A stretch of DNA of 64,000 bases, taken from NCBI RefSeq assembly GCF_010646885.2, contig NZ_CP050700.1:2444501-2508500 (forward strand), in the 5' to 3' direction. The DNA comes from Desulfopila sp. IMCC35008. Lineage in GTDB: Bacteria; Desulfobacterota; Desulfobulbia; Desulfobulbales; Desulfocapsaceae. Of the stretch, positions 53,673 to 62,231 are shown piece by piece. Every line of letters starts with the position of its first letter. Positions within the stretch are counted from its first letter, which is position 1. Below the pieces are notes generated by a model, which saw only the letters and a list, made by a program, of their open reading frames with translations, was not told where the DNA came from and made no database searches. Position numbers and translations under genes: made by a program.

Positions 53673-54007
53673 TGCCTGGATCTGACAGGATGGACAATGA
53701 ACGTGGTACAATTAAGGCAATGACAGAAATGTACTGCGCTTCACACCACCAGACCACGAAGGGTATTCTGTGTGGCACTTGCACCTCGTTTCTCAAATAC
53801 GCTGAGCAACGTCTTGCCAACTGCCCGTTTCAGGCCGAAAAACCGACATGCGCCAACTGTACAGTCCACTGTTACAAAAAAGACATGCGCAACCTTGCTC
53901 GTGAAATCATGCGCTATGCCGGACCAAGAATGATATTGCGTCATCCCGTAATGGCTATACGACATTTACTGGCTAGCCGTATAAAACCACTCGCATTAAA
54001 TAAATAA
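53672..54007 (+). CDS. YgbA-like (nitrous oxide-stimulated promoter family) protein
   Basis: A 111-residue cytoplasmic protein of the family of E. coli YgbA, whose gene is induced by nitric oxide and controlled by NsrR. Conserved features are TIKAMTEMYCASHH, CGTCTSFLKYAEQRLANCPF and TCANCTVHCYKKDMRNLAREI; the cysteine pattern suggests a metal or Fe-S site. Start choices are 53672, within the kinase stop, or the Met at 53690. It is coupled to the shikimate kinase gene, so nitrosative-stress control of that kinase is possible but not shown. Confidence 0.85.
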   Translation: MPGSDRMDNERGTIKAMTEMYCASHHQTTKGILCGTCTSFLKYAEQRLANCPFQAEKPTCANCTVHCYKKDMRNLAREIMRYAGPRMILRHPVMAIRHLLASRIKPLALNK

Positions 54008-54032
54008 CTCCCACCACAAACAGGATAGAGAC

Positions 54033-54929
54033 ATGAGAACTTTAATCTCAGGATGTACAGGACTTGTAGGAAGTGCCCTTATCGAAAGTCTGCATTCCGC
54101 CGGTCACGACATCCGCTGCCTGAAACGTAACAAAGATGCATCCCTTTCTACCTTCTGGGATACCAGGGACCTTTTTTCCGAAGATGACGACTCGCAACCA
54201 TTCAATCACGTCATACACCTTGCAGGGGAAAATGTTGCAAATGGCAGATGGTCAACAACACGGAAGAAGGCCATTCTGGAGAGCCGGGTTGAGGGGACCC
54301 GGCAACTGGTCCAGTACCTCGCGACCCTGAAAACTCCGCCGGAAACCCTGCTTTGCGCCTCCGCCGTAGGGTTTTACGGGAGCCGCGGAGATGAGCTCCT
54401 TAATGAACACAGTGGACTCGGCGGCGGTTTTTTGGCAGATGTCTGCAAGCAATGGGAAAAAGAGGCAAAAAAGGCGAAAGAGTTTGGTACCCGTGTCGTC
54501 CACCTGCGATTTGGCATGGTGCTCAGCCCCAAGGGAGGAGCCCTGCACAAGATGCTGCCCCCATTCAAGGCAGGGCTTGGTGGCCCCATCGGTAAAGGTA
54601 CTGGATATATGAGCTGGATTTCAATTCGCGATATAACAAAGATTGTAGAATTCCTTATTAACACCCCTTCCGTTAACGGACCTGTGAACGTTGTTTCACC
54701 AACGCCTGTCACCAATAGGGAATTCACCGAAAACCTGGCCAAGGTGCTTCATCGTCCGGCCCGCCTTCCTGCGCCCCCCTTCATGCTTCGCCTTCTTTTT
54801 GGTGAGATGGCGGATGAAATGTTACTTTCCAGCACCCGTGCAAAACCAGAAAAACTTCTTGCCAGTGGATATGAGTTTAAAGATACAAACCTTGAGGACG
54901 TGCTTAAGTACTGCACAGAAAACAGGTAA
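54033..54929 (+). CDS. TIGR01777-family NAD(P)-dependent epimerase-like protein
   Basis: An extended SDR of 298 residues related to YfcH. The nucleotide loop is ISGCTGLVGSALIESL. NHVIHLAGENVANGRWSTTRKKAI and SASAVGFYGSRGDE-like segments (ASAVGFYG) are typical of the family. The C-terminal LPAPPFMLRLLFGEMADEM matches DUF1731. The reaction is unknown. It follows the YgbA-like gene by 25 bases and converges with the Na/Pi gene. Confidence 0.88.
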   Translation: MRTLISGCTGLVGSALIESLHSAGHDIRCLKRNKDASLSTFWDTRDLFSEDDDSQPFNHVIHLAGENVANGRWSTTRKKAILESRVEGTRQLVQYLATLKTPPETLLCASAVGFYGSRGDELLNEHSGLGGGFLADVCKQWEKEAKKAKEFGTRVVHLRFGMVLSPKGGALHKMLPPFKAGLGGPIGKGTGYMSWISIRDITKIVEFLINTPSVNGPVNVVSPTPVTNREFTENLAKVLHRPARLPAPPFMLRLLFGEMADEMLLSSTRAKPEKLLASGYEFKDTNLEDVLKYCTENR

Positions 54930-54943
54930 CTATCTGTCAGGAC

Positions 54944-56719
54944 TTAAATTTCCCCAACTGCAGGCGCCGCAGGCGTGTCAGGAGTGATCTCCGTCTCCAT
55001 CTCACCCGCCCAGAGAATAGCGGCACTTTTAAGCAGGTTTTTTGCGATCATGCGGGTATAGGAACTGTCGTTCATTAACGAAGACGCCATATTTTCTGTA
55101 ATTTCACCATCCCTTAACAGCCTGCTGAGCCGATTAGATGCAACCCTGTCCAGATTCTTGTTTTTTTCCCTGGCAACTTCCACCAAACCAAGTAAATCGT
55201 AGTCATAAGGTGACCTTCTGATATCTTCGACTCTTCGGAGAACCTCACCGAGATTTGCACGTAAGAAATTGTACTCTCCCTTAATAGCAGTATTGTCGCT
55301 CTGCAGGTACTTTCCGATATTTTTCTGAAGTTCTCGGATATCTTTTACGGCCTCTACAATCTCCCTGCTTGCAAGTTTTATTTTGTAGACCTGTTTGCGC
55401 TGTTTCTTATTCATATTCGATTCGGCCAGAACAGCATGCTGCAGGATAGTTGAATAGAGTTTTTTAATTCTCCCCTCGTATATTTCGTCGACATCGACGT
55501 CACCACGAGGAGCCTTTTCAACAATTCTCCGCCACTCAACCTCTGACAGGATTTCCTCCCTGCTTATTCCTACTGCTTTCAAGATGGTATTGGTGACAAT
55601 GTCATAAAGATGCATTGTCTCTTTTGCCAAAGCTGTGAGAGCCGGTCCTGGTGTCTTAATTACCTCGTGATCAAGATATATCGGCTTCCCCCTGCGATCT
55701 CCCTTAAATATAAAAAGAGTCTCCAGGTAGCCTACCAACTTCCCCATAAAAGGAGTGACGATCAGCACACCGCTCACATTAAAAATAGTATGAAAGAGTG
55801 ACAATTGCATGGCAATGTCATCATCACCAATCCCTACAACGGAACTAATCTTTATAACAAGTTGTTGAAGGAGAGGCAAAAACAGGATCGCGAAAAGTGC
55901 GGTCACAATATTGAAAATAAGATGTGCGACGGCCAACCTCTTGCCGTTGGCATTCGATGTGAGAGACCCAAGTACGGCTGTAACAGTTGTCCCTATATTA
56001 GCTCCTATGGCAAGCGAAAGAGAGTTGACATACTCGATTTGACCGGTGGCGACCGCTGTAATAATAAGAGCCATAGTCGCACTACTCGATTGAATTATGA
56101 CTGTGGCAATTGCACCAAGAAATACGTAGACACCAATACCAAGTAATCCGGAAACAGCAAATTGTGACAAATCGATTCCATTTTTAAGGGTTTCAAACCC
56201 ATCCTTCATAAAGGAAATACCAAGAAAAATGAAACCCAGCCCCAACAGAATATTGCCAATTCCACGATAGGTCTGTTTTTTGGTGAAGGTAAATAGAACA
56301 CCGAAGACAAGTATAGGCATTGCATAGGCTGAGATCTTTATCTTCATGCCGAAAGCTGCGACGATCCAGGCAGTGGCAGTCGTACCTATATTGGCACCGA
56401 AAACGATACCTATAGCCTGTGAAAGATTTATAAGTTCTGCCGTTACAAACGAAATGGCAATTACAGAGGTAAGAGAGGAGCTCTGGACGATGGCGGTAGA
56501 CAGAAACCCACTGAAGATTGAGCGTGGAAGGGTGCCTGTCGTTTTTTTGAGAATCTGTGCGAGGGTTCCACCGGTAAAGAGCCGAAACCCATCCTCCATA
56601 AACAGCATCCCAACAATAAAAATTGCAACACCCGCAGCTATGGTGGCAAAATCGCTATTAGAGATAAGACCGTAACCAAGCAGAACCAGTAGAGGAAAGA
56701 TGAGAAATCTCTTTACCAT
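54944..56719 (-). CDS. Na/Pi cotransporter family protein with PhoU-like tail
   Basis: A 591-residue inner-membrane transporter of the NptA/PNaS family. Both inverted-repeat signatures are visible, as QSSSLTSV in the first half and QSSSATMAL in the second, with GANIGTTATAW and GANIGTTVTAVLG before or after them. After about residue 340 the protein is soluble and helical with a PhoU-like four-helix region (about 370-540), common in bacterial members. It is probably a sodium-driven phosphate carrier or exporter. Confidence 0.92.
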   Translation of the reverse strand: MVKRFLIFPLLVLLGYGLISNSDFATIAAGVAIFIVGMLFMEDGFRLFTGGTLAQILKKTTGTLPRSIFSGFLSTAIVQSSSLTSVIAISFVTAELINLSQAIGIVFGANIGTTATAWIVAAFGMKIKISAYAMPILVFGVLFTFTKKQTYRGIGNILLGLGFIFLGISFMKDGFETLKNGIDLSQFAVSGLLGIGVYVFLGAIATVIIQSSSATMALIITAVATGQIEYVNSLSLAIGANIGTTVTAVLGSLTSNANGKRLAVAHLIFNIVTALFAILFLPLLQQLVIKISSVVGIGDDDIAMQLSLFHTIFNVSGVLIVTPFMGKLVGYLETLFIFKGDRRGKPIYLDHEVIKTPGPALTALAKETMHLYDIVTNTILKAVGISREEILSEVEWRRIVEKAPRGDVDVDEIYEGRIKKLYSTILQHAVLAESNMNKKQRKQVYKIKLASREIVEAVKDIRELQKNIGKYLQSDNTAIKGEYNFLRANLGEVLRRVEDIRRSPYDYDLLGLVEVAREKNKNLDRVASNRLSRLLRDGEITENMASSLMNDSSYTRMIAKNLLKSAAILWAGEMETEITPDTPAAPAVGEI

Positions 56720-56860
56720 GCCGTGCCCCCGTAAACTATAGAACTTTCAAAGGTAATGAAGTGGTGGCTTCCTGTACTGTATCATTATTACGTCACAATT
56801 ATGAAAAGTTTTTCCTATATCGCTGCAACAGATAACATTCCACCGAATGTACAGATATAA

Positions 56861-56902
56861 AAAAAACCCGCATACAGCTTGAAATGTCAATCCGTTTGCG
56901 GG
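56861..56902 (-). terminator. Intrinsic terminator after purC
   Basis: CCCGCATAC (56867-56875) and GTTTGCGGG (56894-56902) pair with one mismatch. On the minus strand the stem is followed by a T-run, 38 bases after the purC stop. It would close the purC transcript and possibly the whole menaquinone run upstream. Confidence 0.75.
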
Positions 56903-56939
56903 CCTTTGGGTGTGCAGGAACAGCTATATGAAGTGAATT

Positions 56940-57833
56940 TTATTTACCTGTAATCAGGGAAACTGCCTCCTCATAACGCTGCTTTGTCTTTTCCACAATC
57001 TCCGCAGGAAGTGTTGGGGGCGGCGGCGTTTTATCCCATTCCAACGATGATAAATAATCCCTCAGGAACTGTTTGTCAAAGCTGGGCTGGCCCTGGCCTG
57101 GTGCATACTTATCCATTGGCCAGAACCTTGATGAATCGGGAGTCAACACCTCATCAATTAATATGATACGATCATCAATGACACCTAGTTCAAATTTTGT
57201 ATCGGCAATTATTATTCCCTTCTCCCTGGCAAACTCTGCAGCCTTCTGATAAAGCTGAACACTGATATCTGCAACCTTCTCCGCCTGTTCTTTGCCAAGG
57301 ATTTTAACCATTTGCTCGATAGAGATATTTTCGTCATGATCACCGAGTTCAGCCTTGGTTGAAGGGGTGAAAAGAGGATTCGGGAACTGATCAGACTCCT
57401 TCATTCCCTCAGGCAACTCAAAACCGCACACGACCCGATTCACTTTGTAGGCCTTCCAGAAGGAGCCGGATATATAACCACGTACTATGCATTCTATTGG
57501 CAATGGTTTTGTCTTTTTTACAAGCATGGATCGATCACGAAGCTGATCAGCATATGGTTTGCATGCTTCAGGGTATTCGTCTACATTTGCTGTGATAAGA
57601 TGATTTTCTACTATATCACCCAACAACTCGAACCAGAACAGCGACAGTTTGGTCAGGACTGCTCCCTTACCGGGAATGGCATCATCCATGACCACATCAT
57701 ATGCGGAAATACGGTCCGTTGCGACCATCAACAGTTTGTCGTCATGTCCGGGGATAGTATACATATCCCGAACTTTTCCTCGGTGAACAATGTTCAGGTC
57801 AGAAAAATCTGTTTGTACAATTGGCTCTGTCAT
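56940..57833 (-). CDS. purC: SAICAR synthase (phosphoribosylaminoimidazole-succinocarboxamide synthase)
   Basis: PurC joins aspartate to CAIR in purine synthesis. [14 protein letters not shown] opens the protein, with the ATP-grasp-like GKVRD motif. [24 protein letters not shown] and [28 protein letters not shown] are catalytic-core signatures. The 297 residues fit the longer type. A clear AGGAG sits before the ATG. It follows the DUF3108 gene by 46 bases and ends at a terminator. Confidence 0.96.
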   Translation of the reverse strand: MTEPIVQTDFSDLNIVHRGKVRDMYTIPGHDDKLLMVATDRISAYDVVMDDAIPGKGAVLTKLSLFWFELLGDIVENHLITANVDEYPEACKPYADQLRDRSMLVKKTKPLPIECIVRGYISGSFWKAYKVNRVVCGFELPEGMKESDQFPNPLFTPSTKAELGDHDENISIEQMVKILGKEQAEKVADISVQLYQKAAEFAREKGIIIADTKFELGVIDDRIILIDEVLTPDSSRFWPMDKYAPGQGQPSFDKQFLRDYLSSLEWDKTPPPPTLPAEIVEKTKQRYEEAVSLITGK

Positions 57834-57879
57834 TTTTCGTAACTCCTATTGTAATATTTTAAGGGTCCAGTAAGTGTTG

Positions 57880-58758
57880 CTACCCACCAGCCTCATCTTC
57901 TTTCTTGCTCGATACGCTCTTTGTAGTGGTATACCTTGGGCATAAAGGGTTTTCATATGAAACGAGTTTGGCGGTGATAGAGCCAACAACAACCTTCGAA
58001 TTGATCTGTACCGGCACCCGGCACTCATCATCCGTATACCAGATAACCGTATCCCCTCTCTTGTCGTACAACCCTTTAAATTTAAGTATCGGGCTGACCA
58101 GTACTGTCTGGACATCACCTAGCACTGTTTGGGAAGTCATTTGTCGGCTCAGTGTCTTAACAACGACTTCTGCCCTTTTTTTATCAGCGAAGGCCGGAAC
58201 AATAATGGCTCCACCATCTTTAAATTCCATAAGCCTTGATGCAAAGAAGGCGGAAAACTCGTTATGTGAAGTCCCATCAATTTTGAACTCACGTACAGGC
58301 TGGTCATTTTTACGATATTTGACAACTCCTTTTTCCTGATCGTACGTCGTCATACGATATGCAGTATAGCTATACCCTTCTTCCTGATAAACCTCATAAA
58401 AATACGGTAACCGTTCGTCCCCGCGTACCCTGGTTGTGTGCGTGTCGTGAACAGGATAGATACTATTCATAAATGTTCCCTCAGTCGTGACGTACGCATC
58501 AAGTTCATACCCTTCGTCTTTGTCACGGTGAATTTCCATATGCAATTCCCCGATCTTGACCCCACCAGTCCAGGAAATGGCATACTTCAATTTCTCGGTA
58601 CCACTGTAGGCTATACGAACCATTTCAGCAGACATTACACCGTAGGGGATATCCTTGAGATTTTGAGACTCCTCACTCAAACACTCGCTTGCCAGTGTAC
58701 AGGCTGACAACACCGTAAGCGTAGCAACTGCCCGTAAATGAATCGGTTTAAAACGCAT
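57880..58758 (-). CDS. DUF3108 exported protein
   Basis: A 292-residue protein with an N-terminal signal (MRFKPIHLRAVATLTVLSAC), possibly a lipoprotein with the cysteine of LSAC. The body is beta-rich: LKYAISWTGGVKIGELHMEI, then DTHTTRVRGDERLPYFYEVY, and late VQTVLVSPILKFKGLYDKRG with WYTDDECRVPVQI. It fits DUF3108, a periplasmic family of unknown role. I preferred the ATG at 58758 with GGAAG about ten bases before it; a GTG at 58770 would overlap the upstream gene. It sits at the end of the menaquinone run, which may be chance. Confidence 0.78.
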   Translation of the reverse strand: MRFKPIHLRAVATLTVLSACTLASECLSEESQNLKDIPYGVMSAEMVRIAYSGTEKLKYAISWTGGVKIGELHMEIHRDKDEGYELDAYVTTEGTFMNSIYPVHDTHTTRVRGDERLPYFYEVYQEEGYSYTAYRMTTYDQEKGVVKYRKNDQPVREFKIDGTSHNEFSAFFASRLMEFKDGGAIIVPAFADKKRAEVVVKTLSRQMTSQTVLGDVQTVLVSPILKFKGLYDKRGDTVIWYTDDECRVPVQINSKVVVGSITAKLVSYENPLCPRYTTTKSVSSKKEDEAGG

Positions 58759-58759
58759 C

Positions 58760-59623
58760 TCAACCACCACCTTCCGTCAAAAGTGACAACCAGGTAGCAA
58801 GAAATAGCGCAATGCTGATAAACCCGTTCATGGAAAAGAAAGAAACGTGAATACGTGAAAGATCTTCAGGCCTGACCAGTATGTGTTGATAGAGCAATGC
58901 TCCGCCTGAGAGGATAAGACCCACAAAATATAACCAGTTCAAACCTGCCATAAACCCCGTAAGGGTAAAAAAAAGGAAGGCAATGATATGAAAAAGCCCG
59001 GCTAAACGGAAGGCATTGACCCTCCCGAGCCTTGATGGTAGAGAGTAAAGCCCTGCCTTTTTATCAAAATCGGCATCGAGACAGCCATAAATTGTATCAA
59101 AGCCGGCTACCCAGAACAGTACCCCTAACGATAATACAAAGGGATATCCTTCCAGGCTTCCTGCTACTGCCACCCAGCCCCCAAGAGGGGAAAAGGCAAG
59201 AGCCAGACCAAGAACAATATGACAAAAGGAAGTAAAGCGTTTAGTGAAAGAGTAAAAAAATGTCAAAAACAGGGCAACCGGCGCAAGCATTAAGGTCAGG
59301 CTGTTCAGCAAATAACAGGCCAGGAAAAAAATCAGGGCAAAACCCATTACAAGTGCCCATGCCTCAACCATCTTCACTTCACCAGAAGGGATAGCCCTCG
59401 ATTCAGTCCTGGGATTGGCCTTATCAAAACGATAATCCACTATCCTGTTAAAACCCATTGCTGAGGTCCGTGCCCCAACCATTGCCATGATAATCAAAAG
59501 GACAGTGGTGAAATCAGGAAAACCTCGACCGGCCAGGAAAGCGCCGGTAAAAGCAAAAGGCATGGCAAAAACAGTCAGCTTAAACTGAATCATCTCCAGC
59601 AGGATGGATATTTTTTTTATCAT
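58760..59623 (-). CDS. UbiA-family prenyltransferase (likely MqnP, menaquinone)
   Basis: A polytopic membrane prenyltransferase of 287 residues. The first aspartate motif is FNRIVDYRFDKANPRTESRA and the second YGCLDADFDKKAG, both needed to bind prenyl diphosphate with magnesium. The start at 59623 has GGGAGGGG before it and overlaps the ubiX-type stop (ATGA). In futalosine-pathway organisms this family member prenylates the 1,4-dihydroxy-6-naphthoate core. The position after mqnE-mqnC-mqnA-ubiX fits that role better than ubiquinone synthesis. Confidence 0.9.
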   Translation of the reverse strand: MIKKISILLEMIQFKLTVFAMPFAFTGAFLAGRGFPDFTTVLLIIMAMVGARTSAMGFNRIVDYRFDKANPRTESRAIPSGEVKMVEAWALVMGFALIFFLACYLLNSLTLMLAPVALFLTFFYSFTKRFTSFCHIVLGLALAFSPLGGWVAVAGSLEGYPFVLSLGVLFWVAGFDTIYGCLDADFDKKAGLYSLPSRLGRVNAFRLAGLFHIIAFLFFTLTGFMAGLNWLYFVGLILSGGALLYQHILVRPEDLSRIHVSFFSMNGFISIALFLATWLSLLTEGGG

Positions 59624-60189
59624 GTTATTTTCCCCTCCCACCTCCTACGGCCGGGAACAACTATATTGAGGAGATCAGTAACCTTCCAGGCAAATGTCCG
59701 CGCTGCCTCTTCAATCGTTTTGGGGTTAAGGTAATATCCTGGCATGGCAGGACAGATTATTCCTCCTGCATCATGAACCTTGAGCATATTCTGAAGATGA
59801 TTTCTGTTAAGCGGTGTTTCCCGGACTACCAAGATCAGCCGCCGCCTCTCCTTTAACATCACATCGGCAGCCCTATGTATCAGGTTGATAGACAGCCCAT
59901 TGGCAACAGAGGCAAGTGTACCCATAGTACAGGGAATGATAACCATCGCCTGATAATCGCTGGAACCTGAGGCCGGGGGGGCAGAAAAATCCTTCTCGTC
60001 AAACCACTTTTCCACATGGGGTAAGTTGTCAGGCTGGAGCCCCTGTTCCATTGCCAGCACTTCCCTGCCGGATGAGGAACAAATCCCATGCACGATTACA
60101 TCCCCCTGGCTCAACTCGTTTAGTAAGGCAGGAACATAGACCATACCGCTTGCTCCTGTTACCGCAACAAGCAGCTTTTCGTGCGTCAT
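59620..60189 (-). CDS. UbiX-family flavin prenyltransferase
   Basis: UbiX makes prenylated FMN, the cofactor of UbiD decarboxylases. LLVAVTGASGMVYVPALL is the FMN-binding start, AMVIIPCTMGTLASVANGLS holds the conserved Pro-Cys-Ser/Thr region, and RRLILVVRETPLNRNHLQNM with PAMPGYY ends it. I chose the ATG at 60189, which has GAGGTGGAG before it, over a GTG at 60201. A UbiD-type partner is not in the window. Its place among mqn genes suggests a decarboxylation step of the naphthoate in menaquinone synthesis. Confidence 0.9.
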   Translation of the reverse strand: MTHEKLLVAVTGASGMVYVPALLNELSQGDVIVHGICSSSGREVLAMEQGLQPDNLPHVEKWFDEKDFSAPPASGSSDYQAMVIIPCTMGTLASVANGLSINLIHRAADVMLKERRRLILVVRETPLNRNHLQNMLKVHDAGGIICPAMPGYYLNPKTIEEAARTFAWKVTDLLNIVVPGRRRWEGKIT

Positions 60190-60223
60190 GTTGTTCTCCA
60201 CCTCATTATCGACTGTAACGAAC

Positions 60224-61120
60224 TCATATTTTTACAAATTTCAATGGCAAGGCGTTGGCTTCAACCTCCTGCCTCTGGATAAGGTGAGTAAAAAATTCAA
60301 TTAATGCATCAACCTTTTTCTGTCCAAGATCGTACTCAATCCCTTTCAGATAATGATAACAATCATGAATGTTCATGGGAATACGAGGCGCGGCAATTTT
60401 GCATATTCCCATTAACTCAGCGCAACCCTCTTCCCTGCATCTCAGCAGTTTGTGATATACTTTTTCTAGAAGCTCCGCTTCTTTTTCTACAAATTCGCGG
60501 CGAACCGCACAAACAGCAAAAACAAAAGGCAGGCCTGTCTGCTGGGTCCAGACCTCACCGAGGTCAAGACAATAATCATAAATACCAGCTTTTTTCAGTC
60601 GTAAAGCATCATCTCCAATCGCTAATACACCATCACACCCATCTTGTCTTGCGTCATCAATGACCCCAACGAAATAGTCAGGTCTTTGGTTATAAAACTC
60701 CTCAAGAATAATTTTAACGAGGGCGACAGATGTTTCAGACTGGCTGGAGAGTAGCACCTTCAGGAACCTGGCCGTCCCCACCTTTTTCCTCGAAAAGAGA
60801 AAAACAGAGCCGACAGGACCGCTAGCACTTATTGAAAGATCGGGGAGTATTTCGTACTTCTCAGGATTCCTTGCATATTCGTAGCACGACACAAAACCGA
60901 GATCAAGTTCACCTTGAGCCAACAATTTGTTCAGTGTCGATGGAGGTGCTTCGAGTACATGCCACCCGGGTTGAAGAGGGTACTTCTTCCAGGTTTCATA
61001 AATCGGTGCGGTATTGATGTAATTCACCATACCGATACGAACCTCGCATACCTCTGGCAGCAGGTGATCGATGGTAATCTTATCTAAATTGTCAGCGTCA
61101 ACAGGACGCATTCTGTTCAT
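60224..61120 (-). CDS. mqnA: Chorismate dehydratase
   Basis: MqnA removes water from chorismate to give 3-enolpyruvylbenzoate, the first step of the futalosine route. The protein has the periplasmic-binding-protein-like fold of the family. VRIGMVNYINTAPIYETW starts the core, LDLGFVSCYEYARNPEKYEIL follows with the conserved SxxEY-type segment, and GPVGSVFLFS and VLAIGDDALRL come later. The start ATG has AAAGG nine bases upstream and gives an N-terminal extension of about 27 residues. Genes upstream (mqnC, mqnE) and downstream (ubiX, ubiA types) are in the same direction. Confidence 0.93.
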   Translation of the reverse strand: MNRMRPVDADNLDKITIDHLLPEVCEVRIGMVNYINTAPIYETWKKYPLQPGWHVLEAPPSTLNKLLAQGELDLGFVSCYEYARNPEKYEILPDLSISASGPVGSVFLFSRKKVGTARFLKVLLSSQSETSVALVKIILEEFYNQRPDYFVGVIDDARQDGCDGVLAIGDDALRLKKAGIYDYCLDLGEVWTQQTGLPFVFAVCAVRREFVEKEAELLEKVYHKLLRCREEGCAELMGICKIAAPRIPMNIHDCYHYLKGIEYDLGQKKVDALIEFFTHLIQRQEVEANALPLKFVKI

Positions 61121-61159
61121 GCTTTATACCTTTACGACTTTATTTAAAGGGATACATCC

Positions 61160-62221
61160 TCAAGGCATTACTAAAGTGTAGTCCATTCTGCGCTGGCATG
61201 GCTCAAATCCACTATCGGTTACCAGTTTCCTGATTTCCTGCTCCGACAACCTAAAACTGACTCCGGCAGCGGCAACAACATTCTCTTCTATCATGGTGCT
61301 ACCGAAGTCATTTGCCCCGAAAAAGAGGGAAAGCTGAGCGACCTTCGGTCCTTGCGTAACCCAGGACGCCTGAATATTATCAAAGTTATCGAGATATATC
61401 CGGGACAAGGCCAACATTCGAAGATACCCTACTGCCGAGGTTCCTTCAACTTCAGCCAGTAAGGTGTTGTCAGGCTGGAACGGCCAGGGAATAAAGGCAG
61501 TAAAACCGTTTGTTCTATACTGCAGATCCCGAAGTCGACGTAGATGCTCCAGACGTTCTTCTACCGTTTCTATATGGCCAAACATCATTGTGGCCGTAGT
61601 CCGTAACCCCTGGTCATGAGCTTCTCCCATGATTCGTATCCACTCATCAGCGTTACACTTCCTGGGAGCAATGGATGCCCTGACCCGGTCGGAAAGAATC
61701 TCCGCTCCTCCACCCGGAATAGAGTCGAGACCTGCATCAATCAACTGGCTGATAATCTCAGTGGTAGGTCTGGAGGCTATTTGGGAAAAATGGTGAATTT
61801 CCGGAGGTGAGAAACCATGAACGTGAATACCTGTACCCTTAATAAATCGTAACATATCAAGGTAGTAGTCAAACGGAAGATCAGGATGCAGCCCGCCCTG
61901 AAGAAGGATCTGGGTACCCCCCAGGTCCTGTGTTTCCTTGATTTTATCACCAAGCTCGTTTTTACCCAGTACATAGCCATTGCCTTTTTCAGGCGCCTTG
62001 AAAAAGGCACAGAATTTACAGGCGGAAATACAGGTGTCGGTATAGTTAATGTTACGATCAATGACATAGGTCACCCTGTTTTCAGGATGTTTCTGCCAAC
62101 GAACACTCTCTGCCATGAAACCAAGGTCATGGAGACTTGCTGTTCTTTCGAGCAACAGGAACTCTTCATCGCTGATCCTCTGGGATTGGTCTACTTTTTC
62201 TGCAATTGATTGGATATCCAT
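61160..62221 (-). CDS. mqnC: Cyclic dehypoxanthine futalosine synthase (radical SAM)
   Basis: MqnC cyclises dehypoxanthinyl futalosine. The radical SAM cluster ligands are Cys64, Cys68 and Cys71 in YTDTCISACKFCAF. DRNINYT before it and GGTQILLQGGLHPDLPF after it are MqnC-specific. GLDSIPGGGAEILSDRVR and TTATMMFGHIET are shared with MqnE. I placed the start at 62221, after GAGGTGGGT; a longer reading adds 65 unrelated residues overlapping mqnE. It starts 10 bases after mqnE ends. Confidence 0.95.
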   Translation of the reverse strand: MDIQSIAEKVDQSQRISDEEFLLLERTASLHDLGFMAESVRWQKHPENRVTYVIDRNINYTDTCISACKFCAFFKAPEKGNGYVLGKNELGDKIKETQDLGGTQILLQGGLHPDLPFDYYLDMLRFIKGTGIHVHGFSPPEIHHFSQIASRPTTEIISQLIDAGLDSIPGGGAEILSDRVRASIAPRKCNADEWIRIMGEAHDQGLRTTATMMFGHIETVEERLEHLRRLRDLQYRTNGFTAFIPWPFQPDNTLLAEVEGTSAVGYLRMLALSRIYLDNFDNIQASWVTQGPKVAQLSLFFGANDFGSTMIEENVVAAAGVSFRLSEQEIRKLVTDSGFEPCQRRMDYTLVMP

Positions 62222-62231
62222 GTCACCCACC

